From Microcaldota archaeon (GTDB taxonomy: Archaea; Micrarchaeota; Micrarchaeia; Micrarchaeales; Micrarchaeaceae), in assembly GCA_021812105.1 (NCBI GenBank), contig JAKAOQ010000030.1, positions 1-7,575 of the forward strand: DNA of 7,575 nt. Reading direction: 5' to 3'. The first letter of the stretch is position 1. Every line of letters begins with the position of its first letter. Made by a program: the position numbers and the translations under genes. Below the pieces are notes generated by a model that saw only the letters and a list, made by a program, of their open reading frames with translations, was not told the DNA's origin and made no database searches. Of the stretch, positions 1 to 6,399 are shown piece by piece.

Positions 1-884
1 GGAACTTCTACGCTTCCGCCCAGCAGCGCGGTGTAGAAAGGCAGCTCAAGAGTGTAGTATACATCGCTGCCCTGCCTTTCGAACCTGCTGTCTTTTTGTA
101 CGCGCACGTCAATGTACAGGTCCCCCGGCCCGTCCCTCCCGAAGTCTCCCATCCCTTCAAGTCTTAGTCTCGTGTTGTCCTCTATGCCTTTCGGTATTCT
201 CACAGATATCTTGTTCTCCTTTTGGACTGCACCTCTACCTCTGCACTCCTTGCACGGGGTCTCAAATATTTTTCCGCTGCCTCCGCATTTGTCGCACGTG
301 GTTATTGTCTGCATTATTCCGAACGGCGTTCGCCTTGTGACCCTGAGCTGCCCGCTTCCGCCGCACTTATCGCACTTGAGCAGCCTGCTTCCGGGTTCCA
401 TTCCTGTGCCGCCGCATCTCTCGCATGCGGCGACGTGCCTTACGCTTACCTCCTTCTCAACCCCCTTCGCAGCGTCCTCCAGGCTTATGCTCATGTGCGC
501 CAGTATGTCGCTGCCCATCTGCCTCGCGCGTCTTCCTCCGCTTCTTCCCGGCATTCCAAAGAAGCTGCTGAAAATGTCCTCGCTGTCGCCGAAGTCTATG
601 CCGAAGTTCCTGAATATCTGGTTTACGTCAAATCCCCTGAATATGTCTTCTTCGCTGAACCTCTGATTGAATCCTTCCGGACCGTACGTATCGTACTGTT
701 GCCTCTTCTGCGGACTGCTGAGGACCGCATACGCTTCGTTCACCTTCTTGAATATCTCCTCTGCGCCCGGATCCTTGTTCCTGTCGGGATGATACTTCAT
801 CGCGAGCTCCCTGTAGGCGTTCTTTATTTCGTCCTGAGTCGCGTTTTTCTTGACGTGCAGTATGTCGTAGTAGTCCTCAGCCAT
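1..884 (-). CDS. dnaJ: Chaperone DnaJ (Hsp40), 3' end cut by window edge
   Basis: Type I J-protein co-chaperone, which delivers unfolded clients to DnaK and stimulates its ATPase in the cytosol. The 294 visible residues start at an ATG 16 nt after the dnaK stop, with a modest GAGG ribosome site 7 nt upstream. The J domain spans about residues 4-68, with the HPD motif at 32-34. A Phe/Gly-containing linker follows (about 80-118). The zinc-binding domain has all four CxxCxGxG repeats, starting at Cys154, 171, 197 and 211, so it should bind two zinc ions. The first substrate-binding beta domain continues to the window edge. The C-terminal roughly 80 residues lie outside. It is the last visible gene of the regulator-grpE-dnaK-dnaJ operon. 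No frame breaks were found on translating the minus strand by hand. Identification is very secure. Confidence 0.97.
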   Translation of the reverse strand, partial: MAEDYYDILHVKKNATQDEIKNAYRELAMKYHPDRNKDPGAEEIFKKVNEAYAVLSSPQKRQQYDTYGPEGFNQRFSEEDIFRGFDVNQIFRNFGIDFGDSEDIFSSFFGMPGRSGGRRARQMGSDILAHMSISLEDAAKGVEKEVSVRHVAACERCGGTGMEPGSRLLKCDKCGGSGQLRVTRRTPFGIMQTITTCDKCGGSGKIFETPCKECRGRGAVQKENKISVRIPKGIEDNTRLRLEGMGDFGRDGPGDLYIDVRVQKDSRFERQGSDVYYTLELPFYTALLGGSVEV

Positions 885-900
885 GTTTCTGCCTCTTGGT

Positions 901-2766
901 TTACTTCTCTACCTTGAAGTCCGCGTCCGTGGCGTTTCTCGCTCCGCCGCTGCCAGCGTCAGTCCCTCCGGGTTCGCTTCCGCCATCCGGTGGCGCTCCG
1001 CCCCCCGGCATCCCGCCCTGCGCTCCCTTATAGACGCTGCTTCCTATCTCCTCCAGGGCTTTCTTCAGGTTTTCGTACTTCATCTTTATGTCGTCGTAGT
1101 CGTCCTTCTTTACGGCCTCCTGCAGTTCCTTCTTCGCGCTGTCTATCCTTTCCAGCACGTCTTTGGGTACCTTGTCCTTGTACTCTTCCAGAGTCCTGTC
1201 TGTGGTGTATATAAGTGACTCGCCGTTGTTCTTTGTCTCTATCTGCTCCCTAATCTTCTTGTCCTCTTCCTCATACTTCTTTGCATCCTCTATCTTCCTG
1301 TCTATATCCTCCCTGCCCATCTTGTGAGGTGCTACTATATCCAGGCTCTGCGACTTTCCTGTTCCCTTGTCTTTCGCCGTAACGTGAAGTATGCCGTTTG
1401 CGTCAATGTCAAAAGTAACCTCTATCTGAGGTACGCCTCTCCTTGCGGGTGGTATGTCTGTCAGAGTAACCCTTCCGAGCTCCACGTTGTCCTTAGCCAT
1501 CGCCCTTTCTCCCTGGACTATTGGTATGTCAACGCTCGTCTGCGAATCATCAGCGGTTGTGAATATCTGTGACTTCTTGATCGGTATCGTGGTATTCCTC
1601 TCGATCAGTGGGGTTGCTATGCCACCGAGCGTTTCTACGCTGAGAGTCAGAGGCGTCACGTCAAGTAGCACTATATCCTTTACCTCTCCGGTAAGCACTC
1701 CGGCCTGCACCGCCGCGCCAAGGGCTACCGCCTCCATAGGGTCTACTCCCCTCTCTATCTTCTTCCCCAGCAGCTGCTCAACGTATCTCTGCACTATGGG
1801 CATCCTGGTCGGTCCGCCTATCATCACTATCTTATCGAGATTGTTGGGTTCGAGCTTCGCATCGTTCAGCGCCTGCCTCACGGGCTTTGCTGTCCTCTCT
1901 ACTATCGGCAGGACGAGGCTCTCCAGCTTTGCCCTTGTGAACGTGTAGCTGAACTGTATCGGCTTGCCGTTCTTGTCCTGTCCGAGGAACGGAAGGTTTA
2001 TGTCAGACTGCAGTACCGTAGAAAGCTCTATCTTCGCCTTCTCTCCCGCTTCCCTAATCCTCTGCATAGCCTGTGCGTCCTTCGTAACGTCTACGCCATA
2101 CCTGGAATTGATCTCGTCCGAAAGGAACTTTACTATTACGTTGTCCATGTCTGTGCCTCCTAGCTGTGTATCCCCGCTTGTCGCCTTCACCTCGAATACT
2201 CCCTTGCCGAATTCCATTATTGTAACGTCAAGCGTCCCGCCTCCGAAGTCGTATACGAGTATCTTCATCTCCCTGTCCGACTTGTCGAGTCCGTAAGCCA
2301 AGCACGCGGCCGTAGGTTCGTTTACGAGCCTGACAACTTCAAGCCCCGCGATCTCTCCCGCGTCCTTCGTAGCCTGCCTCTGGTTGTCATCGAAGTAGGC
2401 TGGGACCGTTATTACGGCCTTCTTGACCTCCTCCCCGAGAAACGCCTCCGCGTCTTTCTTTATCTTCTGCAAAAGTATTGCCGAGAGTTCCTGCGGCTTG
2501 TAACTCTTACCATGTATCTTGTACACGTAGTCGCTCCCCATCTTCCTCTTGAACGCCGTTACCGTACCCTCGGGATTTGCAACCGCCTGCCTCCTAGCAG
2601 CCTCGCCGACCAGCCTCTGGTCGTCCTTGGTGAACGCCACGTAGCTGGGAAACGCCTTCCCGTAAAGGGAAGCACCCTCTGCACTCGGTATTATGGTAGG
2701 CCTGCCTCCTTCGAGTACAGCAGCAGCACTATTAGATGTTCCTAGGTCGATTCCTATAATTTTCAT
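901..2766 (-). CDS. dnaK: Chaperone DnaK (Hsp70)
   Basis: ATP-dependent Hsp70 chaperone, 621 residues, full length for the family. The nucleotide-binding domain (about 1-362) shows the phosphate-1 loop GIDLGTSN (5-12), NEPTAA (149-154), DFGGGT (173-178) and the adenosine-site GGPTR (317-321). The interdomain linker [12 protein letters not shown] follows at 364-375, then the beta-sandwich substrate domain to about 480, a helical lid to about 580, and a flexible Gly/Pro-rich tail ending in an acidic DADF-type motif. It lacks the extra ~25-residue segment that proteobacterial DnaK carries in the first quadrant (here around residues 75-92), so it is the Gram-positive/archaeal form. Archaeal dnaK is generally considered acquired from bacteria. 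Cys155 in NEPTAAC replaces the more usual Ala. The ATG follows an AAAAGGTG ribosome site by 6 nt, 43 nt downstream of grpE. Confidence 0.98.
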   Translation of the reverse strand: MKIIGIDLGTSNSAAAVLEGGRPTIIPSAEGASLYGKAFPSYVAFTKDDQRLVGEAARRQAVANPEGTVTAFKRKMGSDYVYKIHGKSYKPQELSAILLQKIKKDAEAFLGEEVKKAVITVPAYFDDNQRQATKDAGEIAGLEVVRLVNEPTAACLAYGLDKSDREMKILVYDFGGGTLDVTIMEFGKGVFEVKATSGDTQLGGTDMDNVIVKFLSDEINSRYGVDVTKDAQAMQRIREAGEKAKIELSTVLQSDINLPFLGQDKNGKPIQFSYTFTRAKLESLVLPIVERTAKPVRQALNDAKLEPNNLDKIVMIGGPTRMPIVQRYVEQLLGKKIERGVDPMEAVALGAAVQAGVLTGEVKDIVLLDVTPLTLSVETLGGIATPLIERNTTIPIKKSQIFTTADDSQTSVDIPIVQGERAMAKDNVELGRVTLTDIPPARRGVPQIEVTFDIDANGILHVTAKDKGTGKSQSLDIVAPHKMGREDIDRKIEDAKKYEEEDKKIREQIETKNNGESLIYTTDRTLEEYKDKVPKDVLERIDSAKKELQEAVKKDDYDDIKMKYENLKKALEEIGSSVYKGAQGGMPGGGAPPDGGSEPGGTDAGSGGARNATDADFKVEK

Positions 2767-2772
2767 ATTCTA

Positions 2773-2780
2773 CACCTTTT
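2773..2780 (-). promoter_or_regulatory. Shine-Dalgarno site of dnaK
   Basis: AAAAGGTG on the minus strand lies 6 nt before the dnaK ATG, inside the 43-nt grpE-dnaK spacer. It supports independent ribosome loading at dnaK and fixes its start. No box A-like element or terminator is evident in this spacer, so dnaK is probably read from the upstream promoter. Confidence 0.7.
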
Positions 2781-2809
2781 ATTTTTCAAACACAATCTTG
2801 CTTTAATTC

Positions 2810-3361
2810 TCATTTGTCATCCTGTTTTTTTGCCTCGCCAGACACTATGACCATAGCGGGCCTCAAAAGAATGCCGTTGATGGTATAACCCTTCTTGATT
2901 ACTTCAAGTATGGTGCCCTGCTTCTTTTCACTTTCCCGGGTAAGCGCTATCTCGTGCAGATAGGGGTCATACACGCCGTCGCACCTTACCTCCTTTATCC
3001 CCTCATTCTTCATGAATTCTATCATGTTCGAGTACACCAGTTCGATGCCCTTCGCGAGTTCGTTGTTGTCGGACTTGTTTACCGCAATCATCGCGAGCTC
3101 GAACTCGTCTAGTATCGGCAGCAGGTTCTTGAGCGTCTCTGCTTTTCCGAGGTTCTTTGCACCCGAGATCTCTCCCGCAACCCTCTTTTTATAATTGTCA
3201 AATTCCGCAGCCAGCCTTAGAAATTTTTCCTTCTCCTCACGTTCTTTCTCAGCACTTTTGACCTGATCCTGCTTCGCCTCGCTATCGGTATCGGGTTTAG
3301 CTCCATCTGCGCCATCTCTCTTTTCAGGACCTTCCTTCTCCTCTCTGCTTTCAGCTGCCAT
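2810..3361 (-). CDS. grpE: Nucleotide exchange factor GrpE
   Basis: GrpE (183 residues) is the DnaK nucleotide exchange factor, releasing ADP so the chaperone can cycle. The first ~45 residues are charged, low-complexity and probably disordered. They are followed by a long coiled-coil helix (about 35-65) and a helical dimerisation region (about 70-120). The C-terminal beta domain carries the family signature: YDPYLHEIA (131-139) corresponds to the usual FNPxxHEA, and VIKKGYTINGILLRPAMVIV (154-173) to the terminal GY...LRPA.V motif. The ATG lies 7 nt after the TAG stop of the regulator gene, with only a weak GTGAT ribosome site overlapping that stop. This spacing suggests translational coupling to the regulator. 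dnaK follows after 43 nt. Length and motifs are normal. Confidence 0.96.
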   Translation of the reverse strand: MAAESREEKEGPEKRDGADGAKPDTDSEAKQDQVKSAEKEREEKEKFLRLAAEFDNYKKRVAGEISGAKNLGKAETLKNLLPILDEFELAMIAVNKSDNNELAKGIELVYSNMIEFMKNEGIKEVRCDGVYDPYLHEIALTRESEKKQGTILEVIKKGYTINGILLRPAMVIVSGEAKKQDDK

Positions 3362-3368
3362 ACCATCA

Positions 3369-3812
3369 CTATTTATTTTTCAATTCTCTCCTTTTTTTCA
3401 TCATGGATTTGAGCATTATTGAATCTAGTTCCCTCGCCATGTCGAGCATCTTCATCATCTCCCTGTTCATGTCATACTCGAGTTCCTCAACTACTTTTGC
3501 CATGTCCGTTGCCCTTAGATAATATCTCCTGCCCCTCTTTACTACGAGGCCAAGGTCCACGAACCTGTTTAGATGGTACACTACCGTGCTTCTCGGAGTT
3601 GGCCTGTCGAGTTTTATCTCGCTGCTTGAGAGTCCACTATCCCTGAAAGCGGCATAGATGAAGTCCTTGAGTATTCTTTCCTCCAGATCGTCACCGCTTT
3701 CGGCTGAAAGCCCCAACGCTTCGCAGAACCATCTTATGAGATTGTCGGGCTTGCCCCTGCCGATATCGGGTTTTTCAACCGAACGTATGACTATCTCTTT
3801 CCTGCCTCTCAT
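3369..3812 (-). CDS. Winged-helix (ArsR-like) regulator leading the chaperone operon
   Basis: A 147-residue DNA-binding protein and first gene of the regulator-grpE-dnaK-dnaJ operon. A basic N-terminal segment (1-25) is followed by helices to about 60. The winged helix-turn-helix spans about 45-102: the recognition-helix region is PRSTVVYHLNRFVDLGLV (73-90) and the wing is KRGRRYYLR (92-100). A Met- and charge-rich C-terminal helix (104-147) could mediate dimerisation. The start was set at the ATG at 3812, because GGAGGG lies 7 nt before it. A TTG start five codons upstream would place that site inside the gene. From its position I infer a heat-shock or chaperone-specific repressor, functionally like bacterial HrcA or HspR but unrelated to both in sequence. 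Its likely target is the dyad at 3886-3911. I cannot assign it to a named family beyond ArsR-like winged helix. Confidence 0.85.
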   Translation of the reverse strand: MRGRKEIVIRSVEKPDIGRGKPDNLIRWFCEALGLSAESGDDLEERILKDFIYAAFRDSGLSSSEIKLDRPTPRSTVVYHLNRFVDLGLVVKRGRRYYLRATDMAKVVEELEYDMNREMMKMLDMARELDSIMLKSMMKKRRELKNK

Positions 3813-3819
3813 GGTATAT

Positions 3820-3825
3820 CCCTCC
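3820..3825 (-). promoter_or_regulatory. Shine-Dalgarno site that decides the regulator start
   Basis: GGAGGG on the minus strand, 7 nt upstream of ATG 3812. A longer reading frame could begin at TTG 3827, but it would contain this site within its first codons, so the ATG is preferred and the protein is 147 residues rather than 152. Confidence 0.75.
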
Positions 3826-3861
3826 AACAGTAAAAGCTGACCGTGCCTCGCTGTTTCCTTC

Positions 3862-3911
3862 TCTATATACTATTATGCGCCAATATGTTTAAATATTTTT
3901 CTATTTAAACA
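3862..3911 (-). promoter_or_regulatory. Promoter region of the chaperone operon
   Basis: Two box A candidates read on the minus strand. TTTAAATA (3902-3909) lies inside the inverted repeat and would give a start site near 3878 and a leader of about 65 nt. AGTATATAGAG (about 3861-3871) would give a start site near 3840 and a leader of about 27 nt. Which is used cannot be told from sequence. If the first, the dyad covers box A, as expected for repression. If the second, the dyad sits about 45-70 nt upstream of the start. Confidence 0.55.
3886..3911. repeat. Perfect 10-bp inverted repeat, candidate operator
   Basis: Arms TGTTTAAATA (3886-3895) and TATTTAAACA (3902-3911) are exact reverse complements, separated by the 6-nt spacer TTTTTC. 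Pairing stops at the next base on each side. It lies 75-100 bp upstream of the regulator ATG in the chaperone operon promoter and contains a TTTAAATA box A in either direction. A dimeric winged-helix protein such as the first gene of the operon could bind it. AT-rich promoters give chance dyads, but a perfect 10-bp pair with a short spacer is more than expected casually. Confidence 0.6.
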
Positions 3912-3973
3912 AGAATTTATTGACATTTCAACTTATTATTAAAAATTGCGAGGAAACCGAGTTAAATATCCCG

Positions 3974-4018
3974 TGCATTCGCCCACACCAATGCAACCGC
4001 CACGGCGGGCTGAACCCG
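3974..4018. other. GC-rich segment with consecutive short inverted repeats
   Basis: Between the chaperone promoter and the hydrolase terminator, this GC-rich patch contains three small dyads: TGCATT/AATGCA (3974-3979 with 3990-3995), CCGCC/GGCGG (3997-4001 with 4004-4008) and CGGG/CCCG (4006-4009 with 4015-4018). The last two compete for overlapping bases. No convincing reading frame, tRNA or known RNA family was recognised. It may be a short untranslated RNA, a leader structure, or only a GC-rich remnant. Confidence 0.3.
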
Positions 4019-4022
4019 GTAT

Positions 4023-4073
4023 AAAAAGAGCCGCGCCGCCTGACCTTGCTAGGCCAGATAACGGCGTGCTCTT
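4023..4073 (-). terminator. Hairpin plus T-tract terminator of the serine hydrolase gene
   Basis: On the minus strand, starting about 10 nt after the hydrolase stop, AAGAGC (4073-4068) pairs with GCTCTT (4031-4026), and CGCCG (4066-4062) with CGGCG (4038-4034). Inside these, CTGGCCT (4057-4051) pairs with AGGTCAG (4046-4040) around an AGCA loop. A run of T follows (4027-4023, then ATA). The inner stem contains one G-U pair in the minus-strand RNA that would be an A-C mismatch on the plus strand, which supports minus-strand function. Archaeal termination usually needs mainly the T-tract, so the hairpin is an unusually strong version. It separates the hydrolase from the chaperone operon. Confidence 0.65.
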
Positions 4074-4082
4074 GCCCTCCTT

Positions 4083-5153
4083 TCAGCGTTTGATCAGGTC
4101 AGAAATTGAATGGGCAAGTCCGGCGATCTTATCCGACGTGTCAAAATCAAGGTTGCACATTACTACGACCGAGAAACCATCATCCACATATCTTGACATG
4201 ATCGAAGTGAAACCACCCCAATTACCAGTATGCTCAATAAGCCTTCGACCGTTTGCCTCTTTTATAAACCAACCAAAGCCGTAACCCTCTTCGTTGGGCT
4301 CACCGTTATTTAGCCTGAATGTCGTGAATATAGCGTCCAAAGAAGAACGTTTGAGCAGACTCTCACCATACAGAACCGCATCCCACTTTGCCAGGTCGAA
4401 AACGTTGCAGTAGAGCGTACCGTCGGCCGTAGAGTTGAACGTGTCTGAAATCGGGCCAACTGGCCTTACCCTACCTTCTTTCAGTTCATATCCGCGAGGC
4501 CCATCGCGCGGTTTTGTCTTCTGCAGTCCCTGCCTTACAGAATTCATTTCGAGTGGTTTGAATATTCTTTCTTCTAGAAAATCGAAATAGTGCATGCCTG
4601 TGATTCTGTGTATTATTACCCCTAGCAGCATATAATTCGTGTTGGTGTACGAGTACCTCTGCCCGGGTCCGAACTCAACTGGAAACGATCCTACAACACC
4701 CACGATCTCGTTTTCCGTATAATCCGACGTGGCTCTCAGAGTCAGAGGCGAGTCCGGAGGCTCGGGTCTATCAAGGTACTCTCTTAATCCTGAGGTGTGA
4801 GAAAGCAGGTGCTTTATCTTTATACTCCTCCAGCTCTCCGGCGCGTCCCTGAAGTAATTGTAAATACTGTCATCAAGGCTCAGCTCGTTGCTCTCTACCA
4901 GCATCATTATAGCAGCGGAAACAAACGACTTGCCTATGGAACCGACCTGGAATGCCATCTTAGGGTCTACCGGTATACCGCGTGCAACCTCGGCCAAACC
5001 ATAGCCGTTGACCAGCAAGGTCTCGCCCCGGCTGAATATGCCGATAACAAGCCCCGGTACGCTCTCGCTCTCCATAAAAAGTCTTACCTTACTTTCTACA
5101 CCGGCCACCACCTCTTTAGCGAGTTCCAGAGAGGAACCACTGTGCACTTCCAT
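4083..5153 (-). CDS. Serine hydrolase of the beta-lactamase class C / S12 fold
   Basis: A 356-residue serine hydrolase with the penicillin-binding-protein/class C beta-lactamase fold. All three active-site elements are visible: SxxK as S72-I-G-K75, YxN as Y169-T-N171, and the KTG-like triad H308-T-G310. The conserved HLLSHTSGL (115-123) and the YTNTNYMLLG stretch (169-178) are typical of this superfamily. HTG instead of KTG is common in its esterase and D-aminopeptidase members, so I infer an esterase, peptidase or amidase rather than antibiotic resistance. No signal peptide or membrane segment is visible, so it is probably cytosolic. The ATG at 5153 was chosen because a near-perfect GGAGGTGA lies 5 nt upstream. 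A frame open to 5231 would add 26 residues containing that site. It is a single gene with its own terminator, divergent from the Qng1-family gene. Substrate unknown. Confidence 0.92.
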   Translation of the reverse strand: MEVHSGSSLELAKEVVAGVESKVRLFMESESVPGLVIGIFSRGETLLVNGYGLAEVARGIPVDPKMAFQVGSIGKSFVSAAIMMLVESNELSLDDSIYNYFRDAPESWRSIKIKHLLSHTSGLREYLDRPEPPDSPLTLRATSDYTENEIVGVVGSFPVEFGPGQRYSYTNTNYMLLGVIIHRITGMHYFDFLEERIFKPLEMNSVRQGLQKTKPRDGPRGYELKEGRVRPVGPISDTFNSTADGTLYCNVFDLAKWDAVLYGESLLKRSSLDAIFTTFRLNNGEPNEEGYGFGWFIKEANGRRLIEHTGNWGGFTSIMSRYVDDGFSVVVMCNLDFDTSDKIAGLAHSISDLIKR

Positions 5154-5158
5154 TTTAC

Positions 5159-5166
5159 TCACCTCC
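5159..5166 (-). promoter_or_regulatory. Near-perfect Shine-Dalgarno that decides the hydrolase start
   Basis: GGAGGTGA on the minus strand, complementary to the 16S 3' tail, followed by GTAAA and then ATG 5153. Upstream in-frame Met codons (an adjacent pair just before this site, and one at the far end of the open frame) have no comparable site. Confidence 0.85.
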
Positions 5167-5228
5167 TTCATCATTTTTCCACGCCAGCAATCTATCCCAG
5201 CTGTTTTACATACATAAGTCAAGGATAA

Positions 5229-5240
5229 CAAATATTAATG
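5229..5240 (-). promoter_or_regulatory. Possible box A for the serine hydrolase gene
   Basis: The minus strand reads TTAATATTTG around 5229-5238, about 80 nt before the hydrolase ATG. This would give a start site near 5205 and a leader of about 50 nt. CTTATGTATG (about 5209-5218) is an alternative. Both are weak guesses. A short dyad TCTGC/GCAGA (5241-5245 with 5254-5258) lies between this element and the divergent promoter. Confidence 0.3.
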
Positions 5241-5266
5241 TCTGCTTTTACGGGCAGAAATGTTCA

Positions 5267-5282
5267 GAGAAACCTATAAATA
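5267..5282 (+). promoter_or_regulatory. BRE/TATA promoter of the Qng1-family gene
   Basis: A purine-rich BRE-like AGAGAAACC (5266-5274) directly precedes TATAAATA (5275-5282), a near-consensus archaeal box A. Transcription would start at about 5302-5306, giving a leader of only about 7-11 nt before the ATG at 5313. The GGAG at 5307-5310 lies only 2 nt before the ATG, too close to be a normal ribosome site, so translation may be nearly leaderless. Confidence 0.65.
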
Positions 5283-5312
5283 TCTCGAAGGCGCAAAGGC
5301 GAGCGTGGAGCA

Positions 5313-6368
5313 ATGACCTATAAGACAATCAGCAAAAGCATCTGGATGGACAGGATTCTTGGAGGGGCCGAAGACGTCGCAAAGGATGCAGAAGATGTCA
5401 GTATAGACGCCAACAAACTGAAGGCATTTGCACTGTACCTATCAACAAAGATCTCCCCGCTTCCTAAATGGGACCTGCCTGTTTTTGCTGACAAACCAAA
5501 TAAAGACACAATAGACTTCATGCTTCTTGGCAACACAATAAACTTTCAATATACAGACGTAAGGACCAAAGAGAAGTATTTCTTTGAATACAAAGGAAAT
5601 ATATGGTATGGCGCAATGGGGATGTGGGCCGCCCTAAAAAATGCCTTTGAGCAAGGTATGCCCATACTTGATGGTGTATACTTATCCGTACTTACGCTTG
5701 AGCAAGCAAGGAAGATATTCAACAAGGAGTCCAATATACCCATGCTGGAGCGCAGGGTTGAAATACTCAATGAGGTCGGCAGAACATTGGCCGATAAATA
5801 CAATGGCCATTTCTACAATCTTGTAGCAGAATCTGGTGCGGAGCTTCTCGAAGACAACGGTGCTCTCGCTACCAAGCAAGGAAAGCTTTTCAACAACGGA
5901 AATGGGCTTATTGATAGACTGCTTGCAGACTTTCCCTCGTTCAAAGACGAAGCGTATTATAAAGGAAAAAGGATCGTTTTCAGCAAGCGTGCACAACTTG
6001 GCGCCGCCATGCTTTACGAAAAGTTCCTCGGCCTAGGGCTTGAGCTGTTTCCCGAATCTGAAATGAAGCAGCTTACGGTCTTTGTGAACTACGAACTGCC
6101 GAAGGTTCTCAATGGGCTTGGCATTCTTGTATACAGTGATAGGCTGAACAAGAAGGTGCTCAATCAGATACCTTTGGAATACGGCAGCAATCAGGAGATA
6201 GAGCTAAGAGCGGTTACGCTTCACGCCATAAGGATGTTGAAGGAGGAAATAGAAAGGATCAACCCCGATTCTGGAGTCACATACCTGCATCTGGATTATA
6301 TGCTGTGGGGGGCGGGAAGAAACATAAAAAGCATACCGCACCACCTCTGCGAAACCTCGGCGTATTAG
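5313..6368 (+). CDS. Queuosine-salvage family protein (DUF2419, Qng1-like N-glycosylase)
   Basis: This 351-residue protein belongs to the queuosine 5'-phosphate N-glycosylase family (human QNG1/C9orf64), which frees the 7-deazaguanine base queuine from Q-nucleotide. Family blocks remembered from the human protein align along its length: NTINF (74-78), Y(K)G near 93-100 before a W-containing helix, EQGMPI (113-118), LERRVEILNEVG (145-156), YKGKRIVFSKRAQ (216-228), NYELPKVLNGLG (259-270), VYSDRL (273-278), QEIELRA (294-300), LDYMLW (327-332) and IPHH (341-344). Several polar motif positions differ: human TDTLNF is GNTINF here, ADYRLPQ is VNYELPK, and the C-terminal HRxR is HLCE. Archaea normally make archaeosine at tRNA position 15 and not queuosine, so the substrate could be a related deazaguanine nucleotide. 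The first half is AT-richer than neighbouring genes, hinting at transfer. Family call firm, activity uncertain. Confidence 0.85.
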   Translation: MTYKTISKSIWMDRILGGAEDVAKDAEDVSIDANKLKAFALYLSTKISPLPKWDLPVFADKPNKDTIDFMLLGNTINFQYTDVRTKEKYFFEYKGNIWYGAMGMWAALKNAFEQGMPILDGVYLSVLTLEQARKIFNKESNIPMLERRVEILNEVGRTLADKYNGHFYNLVAESGAELLEDNGALATKQGKLFNNGNGLIDRLLADFPSFKDEAYYKGKRIVFSKRAQLGAAMLYEKFLGLGLELFPESEMKQLTVFVNYELPKVLNGLGILVYSDRLNKKVLNQIPLEYGSNQEIELRAVTLHAIRMLKEEIERINPDSGVTYLHLDYMLWGAGRNIKSIPHHLCETSAY

Positions 6369-6399
6369 CTGATTATTGAACAATCCTTATAAGAATTAA

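Noticed and set aside
112..917. Plus-strand open frames of 184 and 231 codons
   Set aside because: Both lie antisense to dnaJ, whose J domain and zinc repeats are unmistakable; their products are Ser/Leu/Pro-rich complements of the dnaJ codons.
3990..4080. Possible intron-containing tRNA on the minus strand (GGCCTAGC...GGTTCAGCC resembles D and T arms)
   Set aside because: The putative T arm GGGTTCAGCCC cannot form a 5-bp stem with a 7-nt loop, no acceptor or anticodon stem fits, and the hairpin plus T run is better explained as a terminator.
3946..4284. Plus-strand open frame of 112 codons crossing the intergenic patch
   Set aside because: It starts at a non-ATG codon, runs antisense through the terminator and into the hydrolase, and has no ribosome site or recognisable domain.
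4083..5153. Antibiotic-resistance beta-lactamase
   Set aside because: The HTG triad, absence of an export signal and archaeal context favour an esterase/peptidase-type member of the fold.
5154..5231. N-terminal 26-residue extension of the serine hydrolase
   Set aside because: The GGAGGTGA site at 5159-5166 lies inside the extension and is placed for ATG 5153.
5241..5258. TCTGC/GCAGA inverted repeat between the hydrolase and Qng1-family promoters, as an operator
   Set aside because: Only 5 bp per arm with an 8-nt gap; easily due to chance.
5546..5996. Minus-strand open frames of 85 and 104 codons
   Set aside because: They are antisense to the Qng1-family gene, which has continuous family similarity in the plus frame.
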